Below are positions 9,122 to 20,489 of a DNA stretch of 64,000 bases, one piece after another. The notes beneath the pieces were generated by a model, which was not told the DNA's origin, did not search any database, and saw only the letters and a list, made by a program, of their open reading frames with translations. Origin of the DNA: Haloimpatiens sp. FM7315 (GTDB lineage: Bacteria > Bacillota > Clostridia > Clostridiales > Clostridiaceae); contig JBGVUE010000001.1 in NCBI GenBank assembly GCA_041861885.1, positions 2,158,001 to 2,222,000 of the forward strand, read 5' to 3'. The translations under genes and the position numbers were made by a program. Numbering within the stretch: the first letter of the stretch is position 1; the number at the start of each line of letters is the position of its first letter.

Positions 9122-10432
9122 TTATTTTTTAATTTCTCCTAAAGCGTGTTCATCCTTTGCAGCAATAATAGTTGTATTTAAAATCTTATCTCTAATGTCT
9201 TCTTTAGATTTAGCAAAAACTTTTATATAGTTTTCTGTATAGCCTTCATAAACATCCTCTTCACCATGAACTACAGCTTCAAATAGGACTTTCATTTCCT
9301 TGCCCAAAAACTTTTCTATAAATTTTTTCTCTAACATTTTATCTAACTTAATTAACTTAGAACTTCTCTCCTCTTTAAGGATTCCATTAATCTTTCCTTC
9401 CATAGATGCTGCCTTTATACCTTTTCTTTCACTGTATTTAAATATATGCATCTTAGAAAGCTCTAAATCCGTTAAAAAATCATAGGTCTTTTTAAACTCT
9501 TCTTCGGATTCCATAGGAAAACCAACTATAACATCTGTTGTTACAGATACATTCTTTATATACTTTCTCAAATTACTTACAGAATTTTTATAATCCTCAA
9601 CAGTATAATGTCTATTCATCCTTTTTAAAGTTTCATTACAACCGCTTTGAAGTGAAAGATGAAAATGTGAGCACATCTTAGGAAGTAATGCTATTTTTTT
9701 AATAGTCTCTTCAGTAAAAAATTCTGGATCAATAGAGCCTATTCTTATTCTTTCAATTCCCTCTACTTTATTTACTTCTTCTAATATTTTAAGTAAGTTC
9801 CACTCACCTTTTAAATCATTGCCAAAAGAAGCTATATGTATACCTGATAGTACTATTTCTTTAAATCCATGTTCTGATAACTTTTTTACTTCCTCTAATA
9901 CCTTTTTAGGATTTTTACTACAAACTGCACCTCTTGCAAAAGGAATTAGACAATAAGAACAGAACTTATTACATCCATCTTGGATTTTTAAAAATGCCCT
10001 TGTCTTATTTTGATATTCCTCAATATTAAGTTCTTCAAAAACTTTATTTTTAAGGACATCTTTCACAAGCACTCTTTGAGATTTATGTTTTTCCTTAATA
10101 GCCTTATTAACAAAATTAACTACTTCTCCTTTGTTTCTAGTTCCAAGTACTATGTCTACTCCTTCTATTTTAGAAACTTCAAGAGGAGCAATTTGTGCAT
10201 AACATCCAACAACTGCAACTATAGAATTTTCATTAAGCTTTTTAGCTCTTCTTATCATCTGTCTTGACTTTTTGTCACCCATATTAGTTACCGTACATGT
10301 ATTTATAACATACACATCGGAGTATTCTCCAAAATCTACTAATTCATAGCCTTCTTTTATAAATTTCTCTGTCATAGCCTCTGTTTCATAGAGATTCACC
10401 CTACAACCTAAAGTAGCAAAAGCAACTTTCAT
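9122..10432 (-). CDS. mtaB: tRNA t6A37 methylthiotransferase MtaB
   Basis: Radical-SAM enzyme that converts t6A to ms2t6A at position 37 of tRNAs reading ANN codons. Order: UPF0004 domain with Cys in TLGCRVN, NTCTVT and VVGCYAQ (first iron-sulfur cluster), the radical-SAM domain with CNKFCSYCLIP (CxxxCxxC), and a C-terminal TRAM domain. It has 436 residues and an intact frame. Its ATG overlaps the last base of the rsmE stop (TAATG), so translation is coupled. Confidence 0.95.
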   Translation of the reverse strand: MKVAFATLGCRVNLYETEAMTEKFIKEGYELVDFGEYSDVYVINTCTVTNMGDKKSRQMIRRAKKLNENSIVAVVGCYAQIAPLEVSKIEGVDIVLGTRNKGEVVNFVNKAIKEKHKSQRVLVKDVLKNKVFEELNIEEYQNKTRAFLKIQDGCNKFCSYCLIPFARGAVCSKNPKKVLEEVKKLSEHGFKEIVLSGIHIASFGNDLKGEWNLLKILEEVNKVEGIERIRIGSIDPEFFTEETIKKIALLPKMCSHFHLSLQSGCNETLKRMNRHYTVEDYKNSVSNLRKYIKNVSVTTDVIVGFPMESEEEFKKTYDFLTDLELSKMHIFKYSERKGIKAASMEGKINGILKEERSSKLIKLDKMLEKKFIEKFLGKEMKVLFEAVVHGEEDVYEGYTENYIKVFAKSKEDIRDKILNTTIIAAKDEHALGEIKK

Positions 10433-11182
10433 TATAATTTTCCTCCCAAATCTCCTAATTCATACATAAGTAAACTTAGACAAGTAAAACCAGCTGTCTC
10501 TGTTCTAAGTATTCTAGGTCCTAAAGTAATAATATAGGCCCCCATTTTGCTTAATTGGTCAATTTCTTCTTTTTCAAATCCACCTTCTGGTCCTATTATT
10601 ACTGCTATATTTTTTATATCCTTATCCTTTACATCTTCAACTAATTTTTTAATACCATAACCCTCTTCGTTTTCATAAGGAACTACTACTAAATCAAAAT
10701 TTTCAAGATCTTTTAATAAGCTTTGAAAATCTATAGGATTATTAATTTTAGGTATCACACCTCTTTTACATTGTTTACATGCCTCTAATGCTATTCTATT
10801 CCATCTATCTATTTTCTTATATTCTTTAAGTTCGTTTTTTACAATTACTCTCTCTGTAATTATTGGAGTTATACCTTTTACTCCCAATTCAGTGTTTTTT
10901 GCACTATCAAATCCATTTTTGCAGCCTTTGGGAGTCCTTGATATATGTATATATTTACTGGACTTTCACTTTTAATCTCTAATTTTTCTATTATATCCAA
11001 TCTTACTTCTTGCTTATTTATGAAAACTATACTTGCAAGATACTCTTCACCTAAAGAATTATTAATGCATATTTTTTCACCTTCAGATAACCTTAAGACC
11101 TTATATATGTGTTTAACATCCTCTCCTTTTATAGTGACTTTATCTTCTATTATGTTTTCCTTTGGTACAAAAACTTATGCAA
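10432..11182 (-). CDS. rsmE: 16S rRNA m3U1498 methyltransferase RsmE (two frame breaks)
   Basis: SPOUT-class methyltransferase that methylates U1498 of 16S rRNA. A PUA-like N-terminal part begins (L)HKFFVPKEN, and the C-terminal trefoil-knot domain carries GPEGGFEKEEI and LGPRILRTETAG, the SAM-binding loops. The frame breaks in the T5 run right after the start (near 11172) and in the A6 run near 10900, where one A restores VQKNTELGVKGI. The start is TTG at 11180-11182, seven bases after GGAGA and overlapping the prmA end. It follows dnaJ-prmA as part of the heat-shock transcript extension. Confidence 0.9.
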
Positions 11183-11183
11183 T

Positions 11184-12131
11184 TTAATTCTCCCTTTCCC
11201 TTGCAACTATGCAACACCATTCTCCATCTACATTAGATTCAACTATTTCAAAATTATTTTCTTTTAAAACTTTAATTACTTCTTCTTTTCTCTCAACTAA
11301 TATTCCTGAAGATATAAAATATCCATTTTCTTTTATAAAACTTCTTACATCCTTAGTTAAAAACATTATTACATCTGCAATTATATTTGCAACTACTATA
11401 TCCGCTTTTCCCTCTACTACTTCCATTAAATTTCCATGGATTATCTCTATGTTGTTAAGATTGTTGAATTCTACATTATGCTTTGCTGAATCCACAGCTA
11501 TAGGGTCTAAGTCCACTCCTATAACTTTTTTAGCCTCTAGTTTAGCCGCTGCTATAGAAAGAATCCCTGAACCAGTTCCTATATCAAAAACTACAGATTC
11601 TTTTTTAACATATTTTTCTAGTGCCTTTATACACATTCTTGTAGTTTCATGAGTTCCAGTTCCAAAAGCCATTCCTGGGTCTAGTTCAACCACTAACTGG
11701 CCTTGTTTTTCATTATAAGTTTCCCATATTGGCTTAACTACTATTCTATCTCCTATTTGAGTTGGCTTATAGTATTTTTTCCAATTGTTCTCCCAATCTT
11801 CTTCATTTACTTTATTTGAAACTACAATAGCTTCGCCCTTATCTATATCAAACTTTTCAAGATTTTCTACAGAACTTTTTATGTACTTAAAGTGCTCATT
11901 AAAATCTTTATCTTCCTTAAAATAACCTTTAATTACAGCACCATCTTTAATATCTAAAAGTTTTTCGTCAAAATAATCCCAGTCTCCTGGATGCTTTTTC
12001 TTAAACTCCACATCCTTAGAGTCCTCAATTGCAATACCTTCTACTCCGGTATTGTATAGTATACCAGTTACAGCTTCAACGGCCTCACTGCTTGTAATAA
12101 TTGTAACTTCAATCCATTCTTTATTTGACAT
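11184..12131 (-). CDS. prmA: Ribosomal protein L11 methyltransferase
   Basis: SAM-dependent enzyme that trimethylates ribosomal protein L11. The N-terminal domain recognises L11; the Rossmann domain shows [18 protein letters not shown] (SAM site) and NIIADVI (catalytic loop). I chose ATG 12129-12131 (MSNKEWIEV), preceded by GGGGGAA; a longer start lacks a ribosome site. Length is 315 residues, normal. It lies 158 bases after dnaJ and a hairpin, so it may be partly uncoupled from the heat-shock operon. Confidence 0.95.
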   Translation of the reverse strand: MSNKEWIEVTIITSSEAVEAVTGILYNTGVEGIAIEDSKDVEFKKKHPGDWDYFDEKLLDIKDGAVIKGYFKEDKDFNEHFKYIKSSVENLEKFDIDKGEAIVVSNKVNEEDWENNWKKYYKPTQIGDRIVVKPIWETYNEKQGQLVVELDPGMAFGTGTHETTRMCIKALEKYVKKESVVFDIGTGSGILSIAAAKLEAKKVIGVDLDPIAVDSAKHNVEFNNLNNIEIIHGNLMEVVEGKADIVVANIIADVIMFLTKDVRSFIKENGYFISSGILVERKEEVIKVLKENNFEIVESNVDGEWCCIVAREREN

Positions 12132-12240
12132 CGCTTTTCCCCCGTACTCATTTATTTTCTTATAATATATTATCACATAATATTTATATATGTATACATT
12201 TTTATCTTAAACATAACCCAATTAAAAATAGATAATAAAA

Positions 12241-12284
12241 CATTAAATCCGCCCAGTATAAAATAAAAATGAGCGGATTTAATG
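12241..12284 (-). terminator. Hairpin after dnaJ
   Basis: Perfect 12-bp inverted repeat, CATTAAATCCGC and GCGGATTTAATG, separated by 20 bases. On the minus strand it ends in TTTTATT, a modest T tract. It lies just after the dnaJ stop and probably ends or attenuates the heat-shock transcript before prmA. Confidence 0.7.
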
Positions 12285-12289
12285 TCTTA

Positions 12290-13426
12290 TTATTTAAAAG
12301 GATTTTTAATCTTATCTATAAAAGATTCTTTCTTATCAGCTTCGTATTTTTCGCCACTAGCTTCCATAAAATCTATAAGTGCTTTCTTTTGATTGTCATT
12401 TAAATCCTTTGGAACATCTACTACTATTTTAACATACTGATCTCCTCTGAATTTACTGTTAACTCTTGGAACACCTTTTCCCTTTAATCTAAATACTGTT
12501 CCTGGCTGTGTTCCTGCTGGAACCTTATATTTAACCGACCCATCAACTGTAGGCACCTTTATCTCGGTACCAAAGGCAGCCTTTGCAAAGCTTAAATGAG
12601 CATCTATATAAATATTTATACCATCTCTTTTAAATCTATTATGAGATTGAACTATTATATTTATATAAAGATCTCCTGAAGGTCCTCCATTTTTTCCAGG
12701 TTCCCCTTGTCCTCTTATAGGAAGTACATTTCCTGTATCAACACCTGCTGGAATATTAATTTTTATTTTCTTTCTCTTTCTTACAGTACCTCTACCACCA
12801 CAATGAGTGCAATGTTCTTTTATTATATGTCCTTTTCCACCACATTTATCGCAAGTAGTTACTGTTACAAAACTTCCTAAAGGTGTGTTTTTCTGAACCT
12901 TTATTTGTCCAGTTCCTCTACATTTATCACAAGTTACAGGTTTTGTTCCTTGTTTTGCTCCAGTTCCATTACAAGACTCACATTTTTCATTTTTATCTAA
13001 ATTTATCTCTTTCTCTACTCCAAAAATAGCTTCTTCAAATTTCAATGTCAATGTATATTCTAAATCATCACCTTTTTGAGGTCCGTTATGAGATCTTCTT
13101 GAAGAAAATCCCCCACCTCCAAAAAAGCTATCAAATATATCACCAAAGCCGCCAAATCCACCAGCAAAATCTCCAAATCCGTCAAATCCACCGGCACCAG
13201 CACCACTAAAATCTGTAGTTCCAAACTGATCGTATTGTGATTTTTTTGTGGGTCTGAAAGTACCTGATAAGCTTCATTTACTTCTTTAAATTTTTCTTCT
13301 GCCTCTTTATTACCAGCATTTCTGTCTGGATGATATTTTAAAGCTTTTTTCTGAAAGCTTTTTTATCTCTTCCTCACTTGCTCCTTTTTCTATTCCTAGA
13401 ACTTCATAGTAATCTTTATTCGCCAA
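12290..13426 (-). CDS. dnaJ: Chaperone DnaJ (three frame breaks)
   Basis: Hsp40 co-chaperone that brings substrates to DnaK and stimulates its ATPase. Order: J domain with HPD (in [16 protein letters not shown]), a Gly/Phe-rich stretch, four zinc repeats ([32 protein letters not shown]) and the C-terminal substrate-binding domains. The start is TTG 13424-13426 after AGGTGGTG. The first third is broken at three A runs (about 13226, 13346 and 13363), each missing one A; all breaks lie within or just after the J domain. The rest is intact from about 13220 down. It follows dnaK after a hairpin. Confidence 0.93.
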
Positions 13427-13455
13427 CTCTATTTCACCACCTAATAACAAGAATT

Positions 13456-13481
13456 AAGGGAAGGAAACATTCCCTTCCCTT
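13456..13481 (-). terminator. Hairpin between dnaK and dnaJ
   Basis: Nine-bp stem AAGGGAAGG / CCTTCCCTT with an 8-base loop, placed between the dnaK stop and the dnaJ start. The T tract is poor on the minus strand, so partial attenuation or mRNA stabilisation is as likely as full termination. Confidence 0.6.
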
Positions 13482-13518
13482 ATTTTAATTTTATACTAAA
13501 TCACGATTTAAGTGTATA

Positions 13519-15384
13519 TTATTTATCATCTTCTACTTTATAATCTGCATCAACTACATTGTCATCATGAGGTGCACTATTTGCTCCAGCTCCAGCATTT
13601 CCACCCATATTTGGATTTGCTCCATTTGCTCCTTCAGCTCCTTGTGGGTTTGCCTGCTGATATAATTTTGAAGATATTGCATAGAAAGCTTTAGTTAATT
13701 CTTCTTGTGCTTTTTTCATTCCCTCAACATCTTCTGTATCTTTAAGTTTCTTTAATGCCTCTATTTTTGCTTCAATATCAGATTTTTCTTCAGCTGAAAC
13801 TTTATCTCCAAGTTCTTTTAAGGCACTTTCTGTTTGATATGCAACTTGTTCTGCATTGTTTTTAGCTTCTATTAATTCTTTTTTCTTTTTATCAGCTTCT
13901 GCATTTTGTTCTGCTTCTTTCATTGCATTATCAACTTCATCTTTAGATAAATTAGTTGAAGCTGTTATTGTTATCTTAGCTTCTTTACCTGTTCCTTTAT
14001 CTTTAGCAGAAACATTCAATATACCATTAGCATCTATATCAAAAGTTACTTCTATTTGAGGAATTCCTCTTGGAGCTGCTGGTATTCCTGAAAGCTGGAA
14101 TGTTCCTAAAGTTTTATTGTCAGCTGCCATTTGTCTTTCACCTTGAACTATGTGAATTTCAACTGAAGTCTGACCATCTGCAGCAGTTGAGAACACTTGG
14201 CTCTTTCTTGCTGGTATTGTTGTATTTCTATCTATTAATGGAGTTGCAACTCCACCTAATGTTTCAATTCCAAGAGTTAAAGGAGTTACATCTAAAAGTA
14301 ATACATCCTTAACATCTCCTGATAGAACACCTGCTTGAATTGCAGCTCCCATAGCAACACATTCATCAGGATTTACTCCCTTTGTTGGCTCTTTTCCAGT
14401 AAAGTTTTTAACTGCTTCTTGAACTGCTGGTATTCTAGTAGATCCTCCAACTAAAACAACTTTATCTATTTCATTTATAGAAAGTCCTGAATCTTGAAGA
14501 GCTTTTCTCATAGGTTCAATTGTATCTTGTACTAAACCAGCTGTTAATTCGTTAAATTTAGCTCTTGTTAAATTCATATCTATATGTTTTGGACCTGTTG
14601 CATCTGCAGTTATAAATGGTAAATTAATATTAGTTTGCATAGATGAAGAAAGTTCAATTTTTGCTTTCTCTGAAGCTTCTTTTAATCTTTGTAAAGCCAT
14701 CTTATCTTGTCTTAAATCAATTCCATTTTCTGCTTTAAAGCTTTCTGCTATAAAGTCCATTATTTTGTTATCAAAGTCATCTCCACCAAGTTTAGTATTA
14801 CCATTAGTAGCTTTAACTTCGAAAACTCCATCTCCAAGTTCAAGTATTGATACATCGAAGGTACCTCCACCTAAGTCATAAACAAATATTTTTTGATTTG
14901 TATCCATTTTATCAAGACCATAAGCTAAAGATGCAGCTGTTGGCTCGTTTATAATTCTTAGAACTTCAAGACCAGCTATTTTACCAGCATTTTTTGTTGC
15001 CTGTCTTTGACTGTCATTGAAATATGCAGGTACAGTTATAACTGCTTGAGTTACTTTCTCACCAAGATAAGATTCAGCATCAGCTTTTAATTTTTGAAGC
15101 ACTATAGCTGATATTTCTTCTGGAGAGAATTTTTTATCATCAATATCTATTCTATGGTCAGTTCCCATATGTCTTTTTATAGAAATTATAGTCTTATCAG
15201 GATTTGTTATAGACTGTCTTTTTGCTACCTGTCCTACTAATCTACTTCCATCTTTTTGGAATGAAACAACTGATGGTGTAGTTCTAGCTCCTTCTGCATT
15301 TGGAATAACTACTGGATCTCCACCTTCCATAACTGCTACACAAGAATTTGTTGTACCTAAATCAATACCTATTATTTTTCCCAT
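13519..15384 (-). CDS. dnaK: Molecular chaperone DnaK (Hsp70)
   Basis: Complete 621-residue Hsp70. The ATPase domain begins [17 protein letters not shown] and contains [14 protein letters not shown] and [11 protein letters not shown]; the linker is [16 protein letters not shown]; then comes the beta-sandwich substrate domain and a helical lid ending in a Gly/Ala-rich stretch and [12 protein letters not shown]. The strong GGAGGTAG site precedes the ATG. It is the third gene of hrcA-grpE-dnaK-dnaJ and is under CIRCE/HrcA control. The frame is fully intact. Confidence 0.98.
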   Translation of the reverse strand: MGKIIGIDLGTTNSCVAVMEGGDPVVIPNAEGARTTPSVVSFQKDGSRLVGQVAKRQSITNPDKTIISIKRHMGTDHRIDIDDKKFSPEEISAIVLQKLKADAESYLGEKVTQAVITVPAYFNDSQRQATKNAGKIAGLEVLRIINEPTAASLAYGLDKMDTNQKIFVYDLGGGTFDVSILELGDGVFEVKATNGNTKLGGDDFDNKIMDFIAESFKAENGIDLRQDKMALQRLKEASEKAKIELSSSMQTNINLPFITADATGPKHIDMNLTRAKFNELTAGLVQDTIEPMRKALQDSGLSINEIDKVVLVGGSTRIPAVQEAVKNFTGKEPTKGVNPDECVAMGAAIQAGVLSGDVKDVLLLDVTPLTLGIETLGGVATPLIDRNTTIPARKSQVFSTAADGQTSVEIHIVQGERQMAADNKTLGTFQLSGIPAAPRGIPQIEVTFDIDANGILNVSAKDKGTGKEAKITITASTNLSKDEVDNAMKEAEQNAEADKKKKELIEAKNNAEQVAYQTESALKELGDKVSAEEKSDIEAKIEALKKLKDTEDVEGMKKAQEELTKAFYAISSKLYQQANPQGAEGANGANPNMGGNAGAGANSAPHDDNVVDADYKVEDDK

Positions 15385-15408
15385 TTTACTACCTCCTAAA
15401 TGTTATGA

Positions 15409-16058
15409 TTAATTAGCAACCTTAACCATGCTATATCTTAATACTTTATCTTCTTTTTGTATCCTTTTTGGAATACTTCAACAATTTCTTTTTCTTTATA
15501 ATTATCATCTTCCACATGCATTACTGCGTTATGAAAGTTAGGATCAAATCCATCTTCAACACATATTTCTTCAATACCTAGTTTTTCAAAACTTTTTGAA
15601 ACTGCTTTATTGTCATATCTATACCTTTTTTTAAATCTTCATAAGTTCCATTAACACTTATAGCTCTTTCTAAATTATCAAGAACAGGGAACATGTTCTT
15701 AAGTACATCTTCACAAGCATCATCATAAATGCCTTCCTTTTCCTTTGCTGTTCTCTTTCTGTAGTTTTCATATTCAGCTACAGTTCTTTCAAATCTTTCT
15801 TTAAGAGCCTCTAGCTTGTTGTTTAACTTATTATTTTCTTCTTTTAATTTTAAGCTTTCTTCCTTTAGTTCCTCTAATTTTTTTGGTTTTTAGAATCACT
15901 GTCTTCTTTATTCTCATCTTGAGATTCTGATTTTTTTCTTTATCATTATCACTTTTTTTATCTTCTTTAGTTTCATTCTCTTCATCTTTTAAAGTACCAT
16001 CTACGTTTTCTTTCTTAGATTCTTCTAAATTTTCATCTTCAATTTTACTTTTAGTCAC
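15409..16058 (-). CDS. grpE: Nucleotide exchange factor GrpE (four frame breaks)
   Basis: GrpE swaps ADP for ATP on DnaK. The acidic, lysine-rich N-terminus and long coiled coil are followed by the beta domain ending SMVKVAN. The reading frame is broken at four A runs: near 15937, near 15882, near 15586 and near 15458; adding one A at each gives one continuous GrpE of roughly 215 residues. The likely start is GTG 16056-16058, preceded by AGGTG; another GTG lies three codons upstream. It is the most damaged gene in the window, as expected for its many A runs, and should not be called a pseudogene on this evidence. Confidence 0.88.
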
Positions 16059-16089
16059 TCTTTTCACCTGCTTTCATTAATCCTTTTAT

Positions 16090-17130
16090 TTACTTTTTAA
16101 GATTATCTGAAGAATTTTCATTCAATATCTTAACAACTTCACTTAAAATAGAGACAATTTTAGGATAATGTATTCTAGTAGGTCCTATTATTCCAATAGA
16201 ACCAAGAGGTCTACCATTCATATTGTAAACAGCTGAAATTACACTACACTCTTGAGTTCCCTCTATAAAGTTTTCATTACCTATTTTTATAGACACTTTA
16301 TCTTTGTCCGTAGAGTTATTTAAAAGATCTGTTATTTTATCTTTGTCATCTAAAAGTGACAGAAACTTTCTAGCATTTCCTATATCATTATATTCTTGAT
16401 AGTTAAATATGTTAGTAGTTCCTCCAAGATAAAGCTTAACTTCATCTATTTCTTTGAAAGCCTCTAAAAGCACCTTCATAATTGTTTTTAAATTTTCATG
16501 TACTCTTATGAATTCATCCATAATCTCGTAAAATATCTTATTTAAAAATTCATCTACAGTTTTATATCTAAGCTTTTCATTTATGTAATTATTAAATTTT
16601 ACTATAAGTTCTTCTTCCACTGCGGTATTAAATTTAGCTAAAGTATTTTTAACAACCCCAGTATCCATCACAATAGTTACAAGTACACTTACATTGTCTA
16701 TGGATGTAAACTGTACGTATTTAATATAGCTAAGTCTTAAAGAGGGTGCTTTAACTACACAAGTAAGCTTTGTTAAAGTGGACAAAAGCTCAATAACTTC
16801 TTGCATCATCCTATCCACTTCAAATACTGCCAGATCCATAATTGACTTTTTAATGCGTAATTCTTCTTCAGGTGATATCTTTGGTATTTCCATAAATTTA
16901 TCTACATACAATCTATAACCTTTGTCTGAAGGTTTTCTTCCAGAGGAACTATGAAGCTGCTCTAAGTATCCCATGTCTTCTAAATCAGACATTTCATTTC
17001 TTATAGTAGCTGAGCTAACCCCTAAATCATACTTTTTAGCTATGGTTCTTGAGCCAATTGGTTCCCCTGTATTTATATAATCATGAATTATAGCACGAAG
17101 TATTTTAATTTTTCTTTCACCTATATCCAC
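16090..17130 (-). CDS. hrcA: Heat-inducible repressor HrcA
   Basis: Represses the heat-shock operon by binding CIRCE; activity depends on GroEL. The winged-helix N-terminus has the pattern SSATIRNEMSDLEDMGYLEQ (residues about 40-60) and SSSGRKPSDKGYRLYVD, followed by the dimerisation GAF-like domain. The start is GTG 17128-17130 after GAGGTGAT, giving 346 residues; longer readings run back through the CIRCE operator. It is first in the operon and autoregulated. Confidence 0.96.
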   Translation of the reverse strand: MDIGERKIKILRAIIHDYINTGEPIGSRTIAKKYDLGVSSATIRNEMSDLEDMGYLEQLHSSSGRKPSDKGYRLYVDKFMEIPKISPEEELRIKKSIMDLAVFEVDRMMQEVIELLSTLTKLTCVVKAPSLRLSYIKYVQFTSIDNVSVLVTIVMDTGVVKNTLAKFNTAVEEELIVKFNNYINEKLRYKTVDEFLNKIFYEIMDEFIRVHENLKTIMKVLLEAFKEIDEVKLYLGGTTNIFNYQEYNDIGNARKFLSLLDDKDKITDLLNNSTDKDKVSIKIGNENFIEGTQECSVISAVYNMNGRPLGSIGIIGPTRIHYPKIVSILSEVVKILNENSSDNLKK

Positions 17131-17146
17131 AATATCACCTCTTTTA

Positions 17147-17173
17147 TTAGCACTCAATAGCACTGAGTGCTAA
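17147..17173 (-). promoter_or_regulatory. CIRCE operator
   Basis: Perfect CIRCE element, TTAGCACTC, nine bases, GAGTGCTAA, with no mismatch to the canonical sequence. It lies between the promoter and the hrcA start, where bound HrcA blocks transcription and, as RNA, the repeat can form a 5' hairpin. Confidence 0.97.
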
Positions 17174-17186
17174 TGACTATGTTTTA

Positions 17187-17215
17187 AACTTATCATTTTC
17201 TATATTGTTTGTCAA
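17187..17215 (-). promoter_or_regulatory. Promoter of the hrcA heat-shock operon
   Basis: On the minus strand, TTGACA (17210-17215), 17 bases, then TAAGTT (17187-17192). The start of transcription would fall just before CIRCE, the normal layout for an HrcA-controlled vegetative promoter. Confidence 0.75.
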
Positions 17216-17326
17216 CGGTCAGTATAAAATGTATTTTAAAATATATTAGTATTATGTGAATTTATATGGTTTTTTCATTTGTTTAATACAAATTTCTTCG
17301 TTTTGCTATCTTATATGATTATCACT

Positions 17327-18445
17327 TTAATCTAATAAAAAATCACTCATTATATTATTTGACACCTGAAGCCCACTTTGAGTTAAATAAATATTATCGC
17401 CCTTGTCTACTATAAAATTTAGTTTTTTATATTTTTCTATAGTATTCCCATAGACACTATAAATATCTAATTTAAACTTTCTATAAAAATCTTCTTTTGA
17501 TATGCCCTTATTTTTTCTAAGTCCTAGAAACATAAATTCTTCCATATTATTTTTTCGTGTATTAATCTTTTCTTCCACTTTGGCATTTCCTTTTTCCTTA
17601 ATTTTTAAAATATATTCATTAATATCTATTTCATTTCTATATCTACTACCTTTTACATAAGAATGTGCACTTGAACCACAGCCTATATAATCTTCTAAAC
17701 TCCAGTACACTAAATTATGTCTGCACTCTTTATTAACTTTTGAATAATTAGATATTTCATATTGTTCATATCCACTATTTTTTAAAATTTTAATTGTTGT
17801 TTCATACATAAGTCTTTCTTCCTCTTCTGAAGGAAGAGATAAATTCTTTAAATTATTACAAAATTTCGTCCCTTCTTCTATAATAAGGCTATAACAAGAA
17901 ATATGTTCTGGATTCATCTTTACTGCCTCTTTCAAGGTATTTTCATAGTCCTTTAAACTCTGATTAGGCACTCCAAACATAATATCTAAATTAATATTAT
18001 CAAATCCAATATTTCTTGCCATATTAAAGCTATTTTTAAAGTCTTCTACAGTGTGAATCCTTCCTAAAGACCTTAAAATATCATCTTGCATAGCTTGAAC
18101 TCCAATGCTAAGCCTATTAACACCCATATCCTTGAAAAATTTTAATTTATCCTCGGTAAAACTACCTGGATTTCCTTCAATGGTAAATTCTAAGTTTTCC
18201 ATCTTATTTAATTTGTCTAAGGCTTTCTTAATTATATTCCACCCATCTAAAGACAAATAGGTGGGAGTTCCCCCACCTATAAATATAGTCTTTACTCTAT
18301 TTTTAACTTGACTTATTTCAAAACTTAAAGCCTTTGCATAATCAATCATAAGAGATTCTTTACCACTAAAGGAAGGAAAATCACAGTAAAAACACTTTTG
18401 CTTACAAAAAGGAATGTGAATATATAAAGCCACTGCTTCTTCCAT
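17327..18445 (-). CDS. hemW: Heme chaperone HemW (radical SAM)
   Basis: Related to the oxygen-independent coproporphyrinogen oxidase HemN but lacking the HemN-specific N-terminus; HemW proteins bind heme and deliver it to acceptors. The motif IHIPFCKQKCFYCDF holds the CxxxCxxC cluster near residue 15; IFIGGGTPTYL and GVQAMQDDIL are further family markers. Length is 372 residues. It lies 26 bases downstream of lepA, as in most Firmicutes, often upstream of hrcA. Old annotations may call it HemN. Confidence 0.92.
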   Translation of the reverse strand: MEEAVALYIHIPFCKQKCFYCDFPSFSGKESLMIDYAKALSFEISQVKNRVKTIFIGGGTPTYLSLDGWNIIKKALDKLNKMENLEFTIEGNPGSFTEDKLKFFKDMGVNRLSIGVQAMQDDILRSLGRIHTVEDFKNSFNMARNIGFDNINLDIMFGVPNQSLKDYENTLKEAVKMNPEHISCYSLIIEEGTKFCNNLKNLSLPSEEEERLMYETTIKILKNSGYEQYEISNYSKVNKECRHNLVYWSLEDYIGCGSSAHSYVKGSRYRNEIDINEYILKIKEKGNAKVEEKINTRKNNMEEFMFLGLRKNKGISKEDFYRKFKLDIYSVYGNTIEKYKKLNFIVDKGDNIYLTQSGLQVSNNIMSDFLLD

Positions 18446-18471
18446 TTTGAGTTTTCCTCCCCTTTTTAAGT

Positions 18472-20277
18472 TTAATCTACTTTTAATATTGACATAAAAG
18501 CCTCTTGAGGAATTTCAACAGAACCAACTTGTCTCATCCTCTTTTTACCTTTCTTTTGCTTTTCAAGAAGTTTTCTTTTTCTTGAAATGTCTCCGCCATA
18601 ACATTTTGCAAGTACGTCTTTTCGTAGAGCTTTAACTGTCTCTCTTGCTATTATTTTTGCACCAACTGCAGCTTGTATTGGAATTTCAAATAGCTGCCTT
18701 GGTATAATTTCCTTAAGTTTTTCTGCTGTATTTCTACCTCTATGGTAGGCCCTTTCTTTTGGAACTATCATAGAAAGAGCATCAACAATGTCTCCATTTA
18801 GTAAAATATCAAGTTTCACAAGTTCAGTTTCTTTATAACCTGCAAGTTCGTAATCTAAAGAAGCATAACCTTTAGTTCTTGATTTTAAAGCATCAAAGAA
18901 ATCATATATTATTTCGTTCAATGGCAATTCATAACGAAGTACAACTCTTGTAGTTTCTATGTATTCCATGTCAATAAAAATCCCTCTTCTGTCTTGGCAT
19001 AGTTCCATTATGGACCCTACAAAATCAGAAGGAGTTATTATAGAAACCTTTACTATAGGTTCCTCCATATATTTTATCTCTGAGGGTTCTGGTAAATTTG
19101 TAGGATTTGTTATATCCATTTCAACACCATCAGTTTTAAAAACTTTATATATAACAGAAGGTGCAGTTGTTATAATGTCTAAATCAAATTCTCTTTCTAT
19201 TCTCTCTTGTATAATTTCCATATGCAAAAGTCCTAAAAATCCACATCTAAACCCAAAGCCCAAGGCTATAGAAGTTTCCGGTTCAAATAAAAGTGCAGCA
19301 TCATTTATTTGAAGTTTTTCAAGGGCTTCCTTTAATTCCTCATATTTAGCTCCATCTACAGGATAAATACCACTGTATACCATAGGAACAGCAGGCCTAT
19401 ATCCTGGAAGAGCTTCTTTTGTAGGTCTTAAAGCTTCTGTTATGGTATCTCCAACTCTAGCATCCCTTACATTTTTAATTGAACCTGTTACGTATCCAAC
19501 ATCTCCTGCTCTTAGTTCTTTTATTGGATAAAACCCTGGAGTGAATACTCCAACTTCTGTTACCTCATAATCTTTACCTGTTGCCATAAACCTTATTTTT
19601 GTTCCAGGTTTTACAATACCATCTTTAACCCTAATAAAACACATTACGCCTTTATAACTATCGTAATAAGAGTCAAAAACCAAGGCCTTTAAAGGCTCAT
19701 CTTGATCTCCCTCTGGATATGGGATTTTTTCAACTATTGCCTCTAAAACCTCCTCAACATTTAAGCCAGTCTTTGCAGACACAACAGGAGCATCTTTAGC
19801 CTCTATACCTATTATATCCTCAATTTCCTCCTTAACTTCTGAAGGTCTTGCACTAGGTAAATCCGCCTTATTTAAAACTGGAACTACCTCTAAGTTGTGG
19901 TCAACTGCTAAGTAGCAATTTGCTAAAGTTTGAGCCTGTATTCCTTGAGTTGCGTCTACTACAAGTATAGCACCTTCGCAGGCAGCTAAACTTCTTGAAA
20001 CTTCGTAATTAAAATCTACATGCCCAGGAGTATCAATTAAATTTAATATATACTCTTCCCCATTTTTCCTTTTATATATAAGTCTTACTGCTTGAGATTT
20101 TATAGTTATTCCTCTCTCTTTTTCAAGTTCCATGGTATCTAGTACCTGTTCATCCATTTCTCTTTCGGTTAATGTTCCTGTTTTTTCTATCAATCTATCT
20201 GCAAGAGTAGACTTGCCGTGATCTATATGAGCTACTATTGAAAAGTTTCTTATGTGCTTTTGTCTTTCACTTTTCAT
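18472..20277 (-). CDS. lepA: Elongation factor 4 (LepA)
   Basis: Ribosome-associated GTPase that can back-translocate the ribosome and affects initiation and biogenesis. It has 601 residues. The G domain shows [10 protein letters not shown] (G1), DTPGHVDF (G3) and NKADLP (G4); the unique C-terminal domain ends near [14 protein letters not shown]. It is complete and intact, downstream of spoIIP and its terminator. Confidence 0.97.
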   Translation of the reverse strand: MKSERQKHIRNFSIVAHIDHGKSTLADRLIEKTGTLTEREMDEQVLDTMELEKERGITIKSQAVRLIYKRKNGEEYILNLIDTPGHVDFNYEVSRSLAACEGAILVVDATQGIQAQTLANCYLAVDHNLEVVPVLNKADLPSARPSEVKEEIEDIIGIEAKDAPVVSAKTGLNVEEVLEAIVEKIPYPEGDQDEPLKALVFDSYYDSYKGVMCFIRVKDGIVKPGTKIRFMATGKDYEVTEVGVFTPGFYPIKELRAGDVGYVTGSIKNVRDARVGDTITEALRPTKEALPGYRPAVPMVYSGIYPVDGAKYEELKEALEKLQINDAALLFEPETSIALGFGFRCGFLGLLHMEIIQERIEREFDLDIITTAPSVIYKVFKTDGVEMDITNPTNLPEPSEIKYMEEPIVKVSIITPSDFVGSIMELCQDRRGIFIDMEYIETTRVVLRYELPLNEIIYDFFDALKSRTKGYASLDYELAGYKETELVKLDILLNGDIVDALSMIVPKERAYHRGRNTAEKLKEIIPRQLFEIPIQAAVGAKIIARETVKALRKDVLAKCYGGDISRKRKLLEKQKKGKKRMRQVGSVEIPQEAFMSILKVD

Positions 20278-20445
20278 CCATACTACCTGCCTTTCATTCT
20301 ATCTAACTTTAAAAATTATAATCAATATTTCAAATCCATTTTAAATTATAGTATATACAAAAACTATATTTTTGTATTCCTAAATCAAGCTAAAATTTAT
20401 CAACATAAATTATATCATAACTCACTGGAGAAGTGTCAAGAAATA

Positions 20446-20487
20446 AAAAAAGCAGAGCTTCTATTTTTCAATATGCTCTGCTTTTTT
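20446..20487 (-). terminator. Terminator after spoIIP
   Basis: Thirteen-bp stem AAAAAAGCAGAGC / GCTCTGCTTTTTT with a loop of about 17 bases. T tracts occur on both sides, so it can act in both directions. It separates the spoIIP transcript from lepA. Confidence 0.9.
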
Positions 20488-20489
20488 AT

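Noticed and set aside
13512..13694. His- and Leu-rich plus-strand frame
   Set aside because: It is the antisense of the dnaK C-terminal coding region; its composition mirrors the Gly/Ala/Asn-rich DnaK tail, and it has no ribosome site.
12290..16067. Programmed frameshifting in dnaJ and grpE
   Set aside because: Breaks occur at several A runs in each gene and at like runs across the window, always with one base missing; this fits read errors, not a single programmed site.
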